Below are positions 36,469-46,171 of a stretch of 64,000 nt of DNA, piece by piece. Position 1 is the stretch's first letter. Each line of letters starts with the position of its first letter. A program made the translations under genes and the position numbers. A model generated the notes under the pieces. That model saw only the letters and a list, made by a program, of their open reading frames with translations, was not told the origin of the DNA and did no database searches. The DNA is from Helicobacter_F equorum (GTDB lineage Bacteria; Campylobacterota; Campylobacteria; Campylobacterales; Helicobacteraceae): the NCBI RefSeq assembly GCF_042649585.1, contig NZ_JBHRZM010000001.1, positions 1 to 64,000 on the forward strand, written 5' to 3'.

Positions 36469-38021
36469 ACTTTGATACCATTTTTGGCTAATACACCTTT
36501 GGCAAACTCTAATGCTTCTTTAGTAACTTGCGATCCACTGATCATGCGTGCAATTTCTTCAATTCGTCCTTGCGTATCAAGCAATTTGACATCGCTATAC
36601 GCACCATTTTTATAGACAAGATAATGATTATCTGCTAAAGTGGGCATATGCGGCTGGTGCGAAATGGCAAATATTTGATATGAGTGCGAAAGTTTTTTAA
36701 GGATTTTTGCCACACCTTCGCTCTCTTCACCGCTAAGATTGGCATCAATCTCATCAAGCACCAAAAGTCCAGCACGAGGACTAATAGAGACATCAAGGCA
36801 CATAAGCCCTAATCGCACACGATTATATTCTCCTGCACTTAGAGTGTTGATTGTGCTTGTGCCAAGCGTGAGATTACACACACTAATCCCACTACTATCA
36901 AGTGTTTTTGTACCAATCTCTATATGCAAATCTTTGAGACGTAATTCTTGCATAAGCGCACCCAATTGGTTTGCAAAAGCCTCTTTAGATTCTAAGCGTT
37001 GTGTGTGCAATGCTTGTGCGAGGGCATAAATCTCACTTTCCAAAAGTTCTTGAGATTTTTGTAATTCTTGTTTGTCAAATGCCATATTTTCATATTGCGT
37101 AAGTTTTTGTTTTTGTATGGCAAGGTGTGCCAAGGCTTCCTCTATGTTGCCATATTTGCGCAAAAGCTCTGATAAATCACTTATGCGATTAAGCAGGGAT
37201 TCGGGGTTAATATCCTCAAGTGAGTGGAGTTGCTGCTCTTTAGATTCTAAAAGTGCTTCAAGTTCATTTAGCCCATCAAAAAACGCCGGACATTGTTCAT
37301 CAACAAGTCCCAAAAATGTATCTACGCAATGTAGATTCTCTAAAGCTGTGCGGATATTTTGGATTTCTTGAGCGATTTTTTCTTGTCGTGAAAGTGTTTT
37401 TTTAAGCGCCAAAAGCTCCTCATATTCACCTTTTTTTGGATCGATAGATTCTATTTTCTTAATTTCAAATTCTGCTATTTCTTTGAGTGCTTGAATCTGA
37501 TTTTCTTGCGCAGTAATTTCGCTAAGGCTTTTTTGGACTTCTTGGAGTTTGGCAAATTTTTGTTTGCAGATTTCTAGATTCTTGGCGTGGTTAGGATTTT
37601 TGCTTGCAATAAAAGCATCTAAAATGCGCAAAATATTTGCAGGCTTTAGATCCTCATCGCCTTTGGCGCTGATATGCTTACCAAATCCAGATACAAGCTC
37701 GTTTAGGCGTTTTTTGGAGCTAGATTGATGATTGAGGAAATAACGCACTTTTTCTTTACGCAAAATGCTTAATACAATCTCATCATCCCCATCTTCTAAT
37801 AGTTCTTTGACTTCTTGAGGAACTTGCATCCAATCAATAGTGATATTAGCTTCAATAAGATCTGCATTAGAATCTTTAATCCCAAAGATCGCAAGTAGAG
37901 ATTCCATAAAGACTGATTTTCCACTCCCACTACTTCCGCTAAAGACATTAAAGCCCTTAAAAAGTCGAAGTTCTAGGAGTTTGAAAGCCGGAGAGTTGTT
38001 GATTAAAATCCGCATAATCAT
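36465..38021 (-). CDS. recN: DNA repair protein RecN (SMC-like ATPase)
   Basis: 518 residues. Walker A GSSGSGKSVFMES near 28-40; ABC signature LSAGEYNRVRLGL and Walker B GLLVLDEIDANLSG at about 405-440; between them a long coiled coil (about 145-360). RecN tethers broken DNA ends in recombination repair. The gene overlaps nadK by 4 bp (ATGA) and the NFACT gene likewise; nadK-recN-NFACT is the order of H. pylori HP1394-HP1393-HP1392. Confidence 0.93.
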   Translation of the reverse strand: MIMRILINNSPAFKLLELRLFKGFNVFSGSSGSGKSVFMESLLAIFGIKDSNADLIEANITIDWMQVPQEVKELLEDGDDEIVLSILRKEKVRYFLNHQSSSKKRLNELVSGFGKHISAKGDEDLKPANILRILDAFIASKNPNHAKNLEICKQKFAKLQEVQKSLSEITAQENQIQALKEIAEFEIKKIESIDPKKGEYEELLALKKTLSRQEKIAQEIQNIRTALENLHCVDTFLGLVDEQCPAFFDGLNELEALLESKEQQLHSLEDINPESLLNRISDLSELLRKYGNIEEALAHLAIQKQKLTQYENMAFDKQELQKSQELLESEIYALAQALHTQRLESKEAFANQLGALMQELRLKDLHIEIGTKTLDSSGISVCNLTLGTSTINTLSAGEYNRVRLGLMCLDVSISPRAGLLVLDEIDANLSGEESEGVAKILKKLSHSYQIFAISHQPHMPTLADNHYLVYKNGAYSDVKLLDTQGRIEEIARMISGSQVTKEALEFAKGVLAKNGIKV

Positions 38022-38878
38022 AGCTCACCCCACTTAAATTTTTCACGCAAAATTTCAAAATAATTGCGATCTTTTGGATAGATGAGGTAGGCATCTTTGG
38101 GTGCTTGATGTATAAGAATCGTATCTTTTGGCAAAATATCAATACTTTCTTGCCCATCAATGATAAGCAATGCTTTTTCACGCACACTAAATTCTAGCTT
38201 CACACCGCTATCTACAATAAGTGGGCGTTGTGTCAAAGAATGAGGAGCTACAGGCGTGAGTAAGATATTTTTGCAGTGTGGATATACCACTGATCCACCC
38301 ACAGAGATATTATAGGCTGTTGATCCTGTGGGAGTTCCTACGATAAGCGAATCACAAAAATATGTATTAAAGCTCCATCCATTGATTTTTGCTTCAATAT
38401 CAATAAGTCCCGATAGCGTTTGTTTAGAAATCAAAAATTCATTGAGTGCAAAGAGTGTGCAATAAGGTTTGTCATCGCGTAAGATACTGCATTCTAGCAT
38501 CATATGTGTTTGTAAATCATATGTGGCATTTTGTAGATGTGGGAGAAATGATTCTAGCTGATATGGCATAATGGCTGTCAAAAAACCCAACCTACCGGTA
38601 TTTATACCCATGCAAGCGATATTTTTACCATAACTTCGCCGAATCATCGCAATAAGCGTCCCATCGCCTCCAATAGATAATAAAATATCACTCCATTCTA
38701 CCAAGGTGCTAAAATCTACCCCCCTAAGTCCTATCATCGCTGCACTAATAGAATCTAGTCTTAGTTCTATATTGTGAGTTTGAAAGATTGTATTTATACT
38801 TTCAAAGACTTCTCGTAAATCTGGACTTGATGGGCGCAAAACCACGCCGACTTTAGCGACTTTGGTAATTTCTAGCAT
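38018..38878 (-). CDS. nadK: NAD kinase
   Basis: 286-residue cytoplasmic enzyme phosphorylating NAD to NADP. The GGDGT motif is in SIGGDGTLIAMIRRSYG near 90, followed by INTGRLGFLTA; the second motif NAD-site TPTGSTAYNISVGG is near 180-195. The stop overlaps the start of recN. It begins 5 bp after the stop of the OmpA-like gene, so it is internal to the operon. Confidence 0.94.
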   Translation of the reverse strand: MLEITKVAKVGVVLRPSSPDLREVFESINTIFQTHNIELRLDSISAAMIGLRGVDFSTLVEWSDILLSIGGDGTLIAMIRRSYGKNIACMGINTGRLGFLTAIMPYQLESFLPHLQNATYDLQTHMMLECSILRDDKPYCTLFALNEFLISKQTLSGLIDIEAKINGWSFNTYFCDSLIVGTPTGSTAYNISVGGSVVYPHCKNILLTPVAPHSLTQRPLIVDSGVKLEFSVREKALLIIDGQESIDILPKDTILIHQAPKDAYLIYPKDRNYFEILREKFKWGEL

Positions 38879-38883
38879 ATAAC

Positions 38884-39477
38884 CTAGTTTTTCACCACAT
38901 AATAGGCTTTAACAATAAATCCGCGTTTGTTTGGTATTTGTTGGGAAAGACCCTCAAATACGGCAATATTTGGCGCATTTTTTTGCACAAAAAGTATAGC
39001 TTCTTTTGCGCGGAAGCTTGCTAAACCCTCTTGTTTGAGTTCTGGACTAGAACCGCCATAAGGTCGCGTATCCACAACTCCACTCACTTCGATAGCCACA
39101 ACTCTTTTATCCTCTAATGTGCGTTTTAAATTCTCTGCAAGTGTTTGTTGGCATTTTTGATTAAGACTCCATTTGCCCACGGGCAAAACACTACATTCAC
39201 TTACAAGTGTTTCTTGAGGTTTTATCATATAATTGAGCGTTAGAGATACGCTATCTTTTTCGCTCCTTAGTGCTTTTGCTTCGGCTTCTAGGCGCTTAAT
39301 GTGTGCATCTTTAGCATCATCTTGGGATCGCTCTATAGAAAGCCCTAATTCCTTGCGTTCTAAGATATTATTTTGCGATCCAAGCAAGATATAATAAATC
39401 GCACCAAGTATGATGAGTAACAGCACTGCTACAAGCACAAGATATAATCCTAACTTACTGCCTCTTTTCTTTTCCAT
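38884..39477 (-). CDS. single-pass membrane protein with OmpA-like C-terminal region
   Basis: 197 residues. Basic N-terminus, one helix (LGLYLVLVAVLLLIILGAIYY, about 9-29), a coiled-coil segment (about 45-75), then a periplasmic domain. The stretch LAENLKRTLEDKRVVAIEVSGVVD, followed by SFRAKEAILFVQK, has the helix-strand-helix order of OmpA-like peptidoglycan-binding domains, although the canonical NxxLSxxRA block is not clear. It may tether the inner membrane to the wall. Two Cys (ECSVL, QKCQQ) could form a disulfide. Family call tentative. Confidence 0.55.
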   Translation of the reverse strand: MEKKRGSKLGLYLVLVAVLLLIILGAIYYILLGSQNNILERKELGLSIERSQDDAKDAHIKRLEAEAKALRSEKDSVSLTLNYMIKPQETLVSECSVLPVGKWSLNQKCQQTLAENLKRTLEDKRVVAIEVSGVVDTRPYGGSSPELKQEGLASFRAKEAILFVQKNAPNIAVFEGLSQQIPNKRGFIVKAYYVVKN

Positions 39478-39551
39478 TGTATATCCCTTAGTGTCAAAAT
39501 CCTTGCTTTATTGTAGCAAATTTAGCTCAAAGCTAGATTAAATGAAGCTTG

Positions 39552-41627
39552 TTAGATTTTTTGCACGAAACTCTCAAGTATCACACGCTCATTGCCTCCA
39601 AAATTGATTTTTAACGCTATTTGTCCGCTATTATTTCGCACTTCACACACACGCCCTGTGCCAAAAACTTTGTGTATTACCATATCATTGACACTGATTA
39701 CTTCGTCTTTGTTTTGGGTGTCTCCTAAAGAATGCGTTTTGAGGGTGCTAGATTCACGCACTCCAGATTCTGCCAAAAACCTAGATGGGCGCAAAAATCG
39801 ACGCTTACCATGCACAAATCTACTTTCTACACTGCACAGATAAAGCTTGCGTTTTGCTCTTGTAAAAGCGACATATCCCAATCGTCGTTCTTCTTGTAAT
39901 TCTTCGCCACTAGAGATAGGAAAAATCTCCTCTTCAAGTCCTATCACAAAGACAACATCAAACTCTAAGCCTTTGGCGCTATGTATGCTCATACAACTCA
40001 CGCAATCTCCGACTTGCTCATCGCTACTTGAGCTAAGCGCAATAGTATTTAAAAAATCTTGTAAGCTTTCATCTGGACTATGTACGACAAAATCACGCAA
40101 AAGTCCATAAAATTCCTCAATGTTTGCGATCCTATCTACAGATTCTAAAGCACTAAATTCATTGCTAAAGTCTAGCCACTCTTGCAAAGATTCAATAAAG
40201 GCAAGCTTATCAGAATCTAAAAGTGTCTGTAGATTTGTGAGTTTGGCAAAAAATTCTTCAAGTGTTTTGGTGTTTTTTGCTCCAATAGCTTGTAAGCACT
40301 CATTTTTGTATGTGAAAAATGTTTTTGCAACACTCATTTTTTTGGATCGTGCGATAGATTCTAGAGTTTCTTGAGTTTTTTTGCCAATGCCACGACGAGG
40401 CTTATTAATGATACGCAATAGCGAATAATCATCATCAAAATTATGCACAAAGCGTAGATAACTTAGTAAATCTTTGACTTCTGTGCGTTCATAAAAACGC
40501 ATAGCGCCAATGATTTTATAAGGTATTCTTGCTTTATTGAAGGATTCTTCTATACTACGCGAGAGTGCATTAAGCCGAAAAAGCACCGCAAAATTACTTG
40601 CATCTTCGCCTTTTTGTAGGGCTTGGGCAATAAGCGTTGCTATGGTGTGCCCCTCATGTGCCTCATCTTGAGAGTGCAAAGTTTCTACTTCTTGTCCATT
40701 TTCTTGCATACTTTGGAGTTTTTTGCCTAAACGATGTGTATTGTGCGCGATGAGTGCGTTGGCTACTTGCAAGATTTGGGGTGTAGAGCGGTAGTTTTGT
40801 TCGAGTTTGATAAGTGTGGCGTTGTGAAATTGTCGTTGAAAATTTAAAATATTATTGATATCCGCTCCACGCCAACCATAAATACTTTGATCATCATCGC
40901 CAACTACACAAAGATTAGTGTGTGCACTTGTGAGGTAGGAGAGGAGTTTATATTGAATCTCATTTGTGTCTTGATACTCATCAACCATAATGTATTGATA
41001 ATGTTTGCTTGTCTGTAGACATAAATCTCTATTTGTAGCGAGAATCTCGCATGTGAGATAGAGTAAATCATCAAAATCTAGCATATTGTTTGTGCGCAAA
41101 AACTCTTCATATTCGACATATATGCGATGCATAGTTTTATATTCTGGAGTATGTGCGTAGGCGGTAGCAGATTCTGGGCTTAATGAGGCATTTTTGCAAC
41201 TACTAATATAACCCAAAACTCTTTGTGGAGCGATGTTGGGAGAGAGTTTTTTTATGATGCGTTTACAATCATCAGAATCTAAAAGCGTGAAGTTTGCGTT
41301 GCGTCCCAAATGATGTATGTGAAAGCGTAAAAAAAGTAAGCCAAACTTATGAAATGTGCAAAGAAGCGGTGGTATTTGGGTGCTAGATTCTAAAAGCATC
41401 ATAGCACGATCACGCATTTGTGTGGCTGCTTTGTTGGTAAAAGTAAGGGTAAGCGTGTTTTGTGCCAAAATCCCTAAGCCCTCTATAAGATAGGCAAGGC
41501 GTGTAGTAAGCGTTTTTGTTTTGCCACTTCCCGCACCAGCAAGGATAAGCAACGCACCCTCAGTATGTTCTATTGCTTGGCGTTGTGATGGATTTAGAGA
41601 TTGGAGAGCCTTAGAGAGTTTGCTCAT
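39552..41627 (-). CDS. UvrD/PcrA/Rep-type superfamily 1A DNA helicase
   Basis: About 691-residue 3'-5' helicase. Q motif LNPSQRQAI, Walker A LLILAGAGSGKTKTL near 30-44, motif Ia LTFTNKAA, Walker B MVDEYQDTNEIQYKLL, motif III VVGDDDQSIYGWRGAD, motif IV LEQNYRST, motif V VSCMSIHSAKGLEFDVVF, motif VI VAFTRAKRKLYL, and a C-terminal tail with VIHKVFGTGRVCEV typical of UvrD/PcrA. Acts in excision and replication-fork repair. Start ATG 41627 is chosen by homology; GTG 41654 is in frame but extends into argD. Overlap of the argD stop region suggests cotranscription. Confidence 0.9.
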   Translation of the reverse strand: MSKLSKALQSLNPSQRQAIEHTEGALLILAGAGSGKTKTLTTRLAYLIEGLGILAQNTLTLTFTNKAATQMRDRAMMLLESSTQIPPLLCTFHKFGLLFLRFHIHHLGRNANFTLLDSDDCKRIIKKLSPNIAPQRVLGYISSCKNASLSPESATAYAHTPEYKTMHRIYVEYEEFLRTNNMLDFDDLLYLTCEILATNRDLCLQTSKHYQYIMVDEYQDTNEIQYKLLSYLTSAHTNLCVVGDDDQSIYGWRGADINNILNFQRQFHNATLIKLEQNYRSTPQILQVANALIAHNTHRLGKKLQSMQENGQEVETLHSQDEAHEGHTIATLIAQALQKGEDASNFAVLFRLNALSRSIEESFNKARIPYKIIGAMRFYERTEVKDLLSYLRFVHNFDDDYSLLRIINKPRRGIGKKTQETLESIARSKKMSVAKTFFTYKNECLQAIGAKNTKTLEEFFAKLTNLQTLLDSDKLAFIESLQEWLDFSNEFSALESVDRIANIEEFYGLLRDFVVHSPDESLQDFLNTIALSSSSDEQVGDCVSCMSIHSAKGLEFDVVFVIGLEEEIFPISSGEELQEERRLGYVAFTRAKRKLYLCSVESRFVHGKRRFLRPSRFLAESGVRESSTLKTHSLGDTQNKDEVISVNDMVIHKVFGTGRVCEVRNNSGQIALKINFGGNERVILESFVQKI

Positions 41628-41628
41628 T

Positions 41629-42888
41629 TTAGATTCTTGATTTCTCATCAGCACTAAGTTCTTTCATCGCACAAGTAAATCGTACAAAACCCTCACTAAT
41701 CTCTTTTTGCGTGATTGTTAATGGAGGTAAAAAGCGCAAGACATTCCATCCTGATCGCAATACAAGCACACGATGCTTGAGACATGCATCAAGGCATTGT
41801 GTGAGGATTTCTGCATTGTGCGTTTGCAAGCCACACATAAGCCCCAAACCTACGCGTTTGATAAAAAGCTTAGGATAGGATTTGACAAGAGAATCTAGCT
41901 TAGCGTGAAAATATTGTATTGTCGTAGCTAGGGTTGTATTTTTGCGCATTTTTTCTAGTGTTTTTAACACAGATAAGCCCGCATTTGCGCTAAGGAAATT
42001 CCCTCCAAAAGTGCTTCCATGATCACCGGGTGCAAATACATCTATAAGCTTTGTCATGCACGCACCAATTGGTACACCACCAGCCAAACCTTTTGCCATT
42101 GTGATGACATCGGGTTGTATGCCATAGATTTTTGAAGCAAAGATTTCTCCACTCCGATAGATTCCGCTTTGGACTTCATCGATCATAAGCAAGATATTTT
42201 GTTCTTTTAAAAGCTCGGCTAGGTGTTGGACTTGTTGTATATCTAGTGCATTGATTCCGCCCTCTCCTTGCACAAGTTCCAAAAGCACGGCGATAGTTTG
42301 AGAATCTATTTTGTTTGGTATATCAGAGAGATCTTTGGCACGGACAAAACCATCAGGAAATGGCGCAAAATGTTTGTGAAATTTATCTTGTCCCGTGGCT
42401 TTGAGTGTAGCTATAGTGCGCCCATGGAAGCTAGAATCTAGCGTGATGATTTTATAACGCCCATCTTCTTGCCCAAATTTACGCGCGATTTTTATCGCAC
42501 ACTCATTTGCCTCTGCACCAGAATTCCCAAAAAATACACGCCATTTGGTAGTCTCATCACTGCCATTTTGATAGTATTTGACAAGTCGCTTGGCAAGTTT
42601 GGCTTGGGGTTTGATATAGTAGAGATTAGAAGTGTGAATGAGTGTTTTTGCACTTTTTTTGATGGCTTTTTGCAAGGCTTTGTGATTGTGTCCTAGCGAA
42701 CTTACGCCTATACCACTGCCAAAATCGATATAATCTTTGCCTTGCGTATCTTGCACTCTTGCGCCTTGCCCTTTGATAAAGGCGATATTTGATCGTGCAT
42801 AAGTTGGGAGCACATATGCTTGATCTAGAGCTTTTATTTGTTCTAATTCCTTTGTTTTACTTGTTTGTTGTGTGCTACATCTTGCCAT
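41629..42888 (-). CDS. argD: acetylornithine aminotransferase
   Basis: 419-residue class III PLP aminotransferase. FGNSGAEANECAIKIARK and DEVQSGIYRSG are present and the PLP lysine lies in TMAKGLAGGVPIG near 270. It interconverts N-acetylornithine and N-acetylglutamate semialdehyde and may also act in lysine synthesis as DapC. TTAGGAG lies upstream of the ATG. Head of the long minus-strand run toward nadK; the 171 bp upstream separates it from the divergent sigma-54 gene. Confidence 0.9.
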   Translation of the reverse strand: MARCSTQQTSKTKELEQIKALDQAYVLPTYARSNIAFIKGQGARVQDTQGKDYIDFGSGIGVSSLGHNHKALQKAIKKSAKTLIHTSNLYYIKPQAKLAKRLVKYYQNGSDETTKWRVFFGNSGAEANECAIKIARKFGQEDGRYKIITLDSSFHGRTIATLKATGQDKFHKHFAPFPDGFVRAKDLSDIPNKIDSQTIAVLLELVQGEGGINALDIQQVQHLAELLKEQNILLMIDEVQSGIYRSGEIFASKIYGIQPDVITMAKGLAGGVPIGACMTKLIDVFAPGDHGSTFGGNFLSANAGLSVLKTLEKMRKNTTLATTIQYFHAKLDSLVKSYPKLFIKRVGLGLMCGLQTHNAEILTQCLDACLKHRVLVLRSGWNVLRFLPPLTITQKEISEGFVRFTCAMKELSADEKSRI

Positions 42889-43006
42889 AGCAAATCTCCT
42901 AAAGTTTGGTTTAGTAATTGTAGCAAAATGGGACTAAAAACAAGCAAAATTTTAGATTAGGTATGTTGGGCGTAGAAACTTGAATGTTTAGAGTAAATGA
43001 TAAATT

Positions 43007-43024
43007 GTGGAGTATTTTTTGCTT
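43007..43024 (+). promoter_or_regulatory. sigma-54 (RpoN) promoter upstream of the 43,060 gene
   Basis: TGTGGAGTATTTTTTGCTTT: GG at 43009-43010, exactly ten bases, then GC at 43021-43022, matching TGG-N9-TTGC closely. It lies about 38 bp before the start codon, giving an expected transcription start near 43034. Confidence 0.72.
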
Positions 43025-43059
43025 TTGGGCTTGTGGTTATTTATTTTTAGGAGCTTTAC

Positions 43060-43596
43060 TTGCAGATTAATAATACTATCAATACACCATTTTTATCATC
43101 ATCGTATGCGACACAAAATGAGGCTACAGCACAGCATCAAAAAGTAGAGGATACAAACCAAAATCAAACACTGACCACGACAGAGGACAAAAGCACTTCA
43201 CGCACCAAAGATTCTAAAGATTTACAATCTATCACTGCTACACAAGATATAACCCAAAATCAAGCCCAAAATTCTCAAAATACCGATGAAAATCTTCACC
43301 CAAATCGTATTACATATGGTTTAAAAATCCTAGAGCTTATGAGCGATGAAGAATATCGCGCCTTTGTATTTGCCTCGCAAGGCTTAAGTGAATCTCAAAA
43401 AATGCTTATGGCACAAGGTTTGTATAGATTTACAGATTTGTATCAGGGACGCAAAGATATGGAAAGTGCGCAAATAGACGTGACAACCCAACACCAACTC
43501 AAGGCATTTGGTGTGCAAAATAGCCAAATTGAAAGTTTTATCAAGCGTTATAAAAATGCGTATGAGCAAATAATGCAAGGCGATTATTTGGGCTAA
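43060..43596 (+). CDS. hypothetical protein of likely flagellar sigma-54 regulon
   Basis: 178 residues. The first ~85 residues are low-complexity T/Q/N/S-rich (NQNQTLTTTEDKSTSRTKD, TQNQAQNSQNT) and likely disordered; the remainder is a helical domain (ITYGLKILELMSDEEYRAF at about 88-106, then LMAQGLYRFTDLYQG and IESFIKRYKNAYEQ). No signal peptide or membrane helix. TTG start with TAGGAG at 43048-43053. In Helicobacter, sigma-54 serves almost only middle flagellar genes, so a flagellar chaperone, hook-length or rod accessory role is inferred. I do not recognise its family; HP1076-, HP1120- or HP1233-type proteins of the RpoN regulon are candidates for comparison. Confidence 0.7.
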   Translation: MQINNTINTPFLSSSYATQNEATAQHQKVEDTNQNQTLTTTEDKSTSRTKDSKDLQSITATQDITQNQAQNSQNTDENLHPNRITYGLKILELMSDEEYRAFVFASQGLSESQKMLMAQGLYRFTDLYQGRKDMESAQIDVTTQHQLKAFGVQNSQIESFIKRYKNAYEQIMQGDYLG

Positions 43597-43674
43597 ATGT
43601 TGTTTCAATGCCTTTTAAGCAAAGTTTTTTTACAATACGCACTTTTTATTTATACCTACTCACAATCAAGCAAT

Positions 43675-43751
43675 GTCAGGGTAGCTCAGCTGGTTAGAGC
43701 GCTGGTCTCATAAGCCGGAGGTCGGGAGTTCAAGTCTCCCCCTTGACACCA
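43675..43751 (+). tRNA. tRNA-Met (CAT), elongator type
   Basis: 77 nt. Acceptor GTCAGGG pairs with CCTTGAC (one G-T), discriminator A, CCA encoded. D arm AGCTCAGCTGGTTAGAGC, anticodon loop CTCATAA with CAT, T arm GGGAGTTCAAGTCTCCC. The first acceptor pair is G-C and no formyl-Met hallmark run of three G-C pairs is seen in the anticodon stem, so elongator rather than initiator. It marks the left edge of the accessory island. Confidence 0.95.
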
Positions 43752-43858
43752 TACCTCTAAAGAAAATGATGAAGATATAATGTAGATACACATCATTAAT
43801 TTAAGAAAAACTAGAATATTTAGCATTTTACAAAGTAACTCTCTTTAAGGGCGTACCA

Positions 43859-45116
43859 ATGCAAGAGATTTTAAAAAATTACTTACTACAAATCCAAAAT
43901 ATTACAGAAAAAGACAAAGAGCACACGTATCGCACATTTTTGCATACGCTTTTTATACAGATCAAAGAACAAATAGCATATACAAATATAAAAATTATCC
44001 ACGAGCCAAACAACGACAAAGAAGGCAGGGGTGCGCCAGATTTTCTCATCACAAAAGATTCTCTAACACTTGGATATATCGAAAATAAACGCATTAACGA
44101 AGATCTAAATAAGATTCTCCAAACCCAACAAATCAAAAAATATTTAGACCTCTCTTTAAATCTCATACTCACAGATTATCTGCGGTTTTGCCTCATAGGG
44201 CTTGATAATAAAAATAACCCTATCATTCTAAAAGAGCTTAGGCTTTGTGAATACTCACAGCTAAAATCTATCACCAAAGACAATGCATATTTACAAGCTA
44301 AAACACAAGAACTCTTAGAGTTTTTCACCCTCTTTTTCTCCAAAAATCCAAAACTCATAGCAAATGCCAAAGACTTTGCCGATGCTCTAGCCCTAAGGAC
44401 TAGAATCTTAAAAGATGAATTACTCCTAAATGATGAAAATCGATACTTACTAAGCCTTTTTAATACTTTTAGAGAAGTTTTATACAAAGAGTTAGAATAT
44501 CAAAACTTTTGCGATAGCTTTGCTCAAACGCTTACTTATAGCCTCTTTCTTTCACGCCTAAACAACACCACACACGAAAATATCAATCTAAGCAATGCCA
44601 AAAAATTTATCCCAAAATCTTTCCCACTTATTAGAGCAATGAGCGGATTTTTGGACAACCTAGAAGAGCTAGATTCTATCAAATGGCTTATAGAAGAAAT
44701 CATCTCTATCATTAAATCACATAGATATAAGCGAAATGATAAAAGAGCTTAATAAAATCTCACAAAAAGATTTATTAGGAGATTCTCTGCATAAAGACCC
44801 TTATTTGCACTTTTATGAGACTTTTCTAGCGAGTTATGACCCTAAGCTTAGAGAGATTAGAGGCGTGTATTATACCCCCGCTTCAGTGGTAAGCTTTATC
44901 ATCAATGCCATAGATTTGACACTACAAAAAGATTTTAGTAAAACAGGATTAAATCAAGCAATGAGTGATAAAACTATCACACTCCTAGACTTTGCCACAG
45001 GCACAGGGACATTCTTGCTAGAAGCCTTTAGGAAAGCCCTAGAATCTAGCAATAAAAACAGCCCAAAATATAATCCAAAAGCCTTGATTGATAGATTCTA
45101 TGGATTTGAATTTTAG
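43859..45116 (+). pseudogene. N-terminal remnant of a type IIG restriction-modification enzyme
   Basis: The first part (43859-44752) encodes a nuclease-like N-terminus with the PD-(D/E)xK pattern GAPDFLITKDS...GYIENKR near residues 57-78. It shifts frame near 44714 (an extra base in attaaatcac restores the frame) and continues as EMIKELNKISQKD...IRGVYYTPASVV and methyltransferase motif I LLDFATGTGTFLLEAF, then stops at FYGFEF (45114-45116). The NPPY motif and target-recognition part are missing, so it is nonfunctional as a modification enzyme. Two copies of the missing C-terminal end lie at 46815 and 49811. Intact type IIG proteins of this class usually exceed 1,000 residues. Confidence 0.85.
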
Positions 45117-45176
45117 TGGTCAATTCGTAAAAATAAAAACAAATTTGATAAAATTTTATAAAAATGGAGAAATTTT

Positions 45177-46169
45177 GTGACACAAATAACTTTATTGAAT
45201 TATAAAGATTCTAAAGAAGAGCCCATAAAGACAAATATCACACTTAAAAAATTATTTCTTCAGAAACTTAAGGGTAAAAACTCTTCCTATAAACGCTACA
45301 CAAAAAGCCCATTACGTTATGGTGGAGGCAAAAGTTTAGCAGTAGGACTAATCTTGGAGCAAATTCCTAGCGACACAAAAAGGCTTATTAGCCCATTTAT
45401 TGGGGGCGGTAGCGTAGAAGTTGCAACTGCTTTGGAGCTTGATATAGAGGTCTTAGCTTTTGATATTTTTGATATTTTGGTGAATTTTTGGCAAGTTTTA
45501 TGTAAAAACCCTGAAGCTCTTTACAAGGAGCTTGTAAAACTTAAACCTACAAAAGAAGTTTATGAAGTTATAAAGAACGAGCTTAAGTTATTTTGGAATG
45601 AAAGACATAAAAATCCAAGCAACACTCCACAAATCAATTTAGATTCTTTAACTCTAGCAAGAAATTATTATTTTAATTTTAATTTAAGTTATGGACCTGG
45701 ATTTTTAGGCTGGATGAGCAAGATTTACGAGGATAAAAAACGCTATATAAAGGCTTTAGAAAAAATTAAAAACTTTAATACTGATAATCTAAAAGTAGAA
45801 CAAGCAAGTTTTGAAATGGTATTTGAAAAATATCCTAATGACTTTTTCTATTGTGACCCCCCATATTTTTTAGAAGGCGATTCTAAAATGTTTAAAGGAA
45901 TTTATCCTATGCGAAATTTCCCCATTCATCATAATAGTTTTGATCATAAACTTTTAAGCAAATGTCTTAAAAACCATAAGGGAAAGTTTGTTTTAAGTTA
46001 TAATGATTGCGAATTTGTGAGGGAGGCGTATAAGGATTATAAAATTTTAGAACCAAAGTGGCAATATACAATGGGACAAGGAGAAACAAGAGTTGGCAAA
46101 AATAGAATACAAAGAGGAGATGACAACAACATAAAACAAAGCCATGAAGTATTAATTATAAAGGAGTAG
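45177..46169 (+). CDS. DNA adenine N6-methyltransferase, D12 class (Dam/DpnM-like)
   Basis: 330 residues. SAM-binding motif YGGGKSLA at 48-55 and FIGGGSVEVATALE at 74-87, and catalytic motif IV YCDPPYFLEGD near 225-235, with the order I-then-IV of alpha-group adenine methylases. It methylates adenine in a short palindrome that cannot be inferred by eye. GTG start with TGGAGA at 45163-45168. It ends three bases before the next gene, the presumed cognate endonuclease, so together they form a compact type II system. Very A/T-rich codon use compared with the core genes suggests horizontal origin. Confidence 0.88.
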   Translation: MTQITLLNYKDSKEEPIKTNITLKKLFLQKLKGKNSSYKRYTKSPLRYGGGKSLAVGLILEQIPSDTKRLISPFIGGGSVEVATALELDIEVLAFDIFDILVNFWQVLCKNPEALYKELVKLKPTKEVYEVIKNELKLFWNERHKNPSNTPQINLDSLTLARNYYFNFNLSYGPGFLGWMSKIYEDKKRYIKALEKIKNFNTDNLKVEQASFEMVFEKYPNDFFYCDPPYFLEGDSKMFKGIYPMRNFPIHHNSFDHKLLSKCLKNHKGKFVLSYNDCEFVREAYKDYKILEPKWQYTMGQGETRVGKNRIQRGDDNNIKQSHEVLIIKE

Positions 46170-46171
46170 AA

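Noticed and set aside
43675..43751. tRNA-Met as the attachment site of an integrative element
   Set aside because: No copy of the tRNA 3' end is seen downstream up to hslV, no integrase gene exists in the island, and the visible direct repeat derives from a type IIG gene instead.
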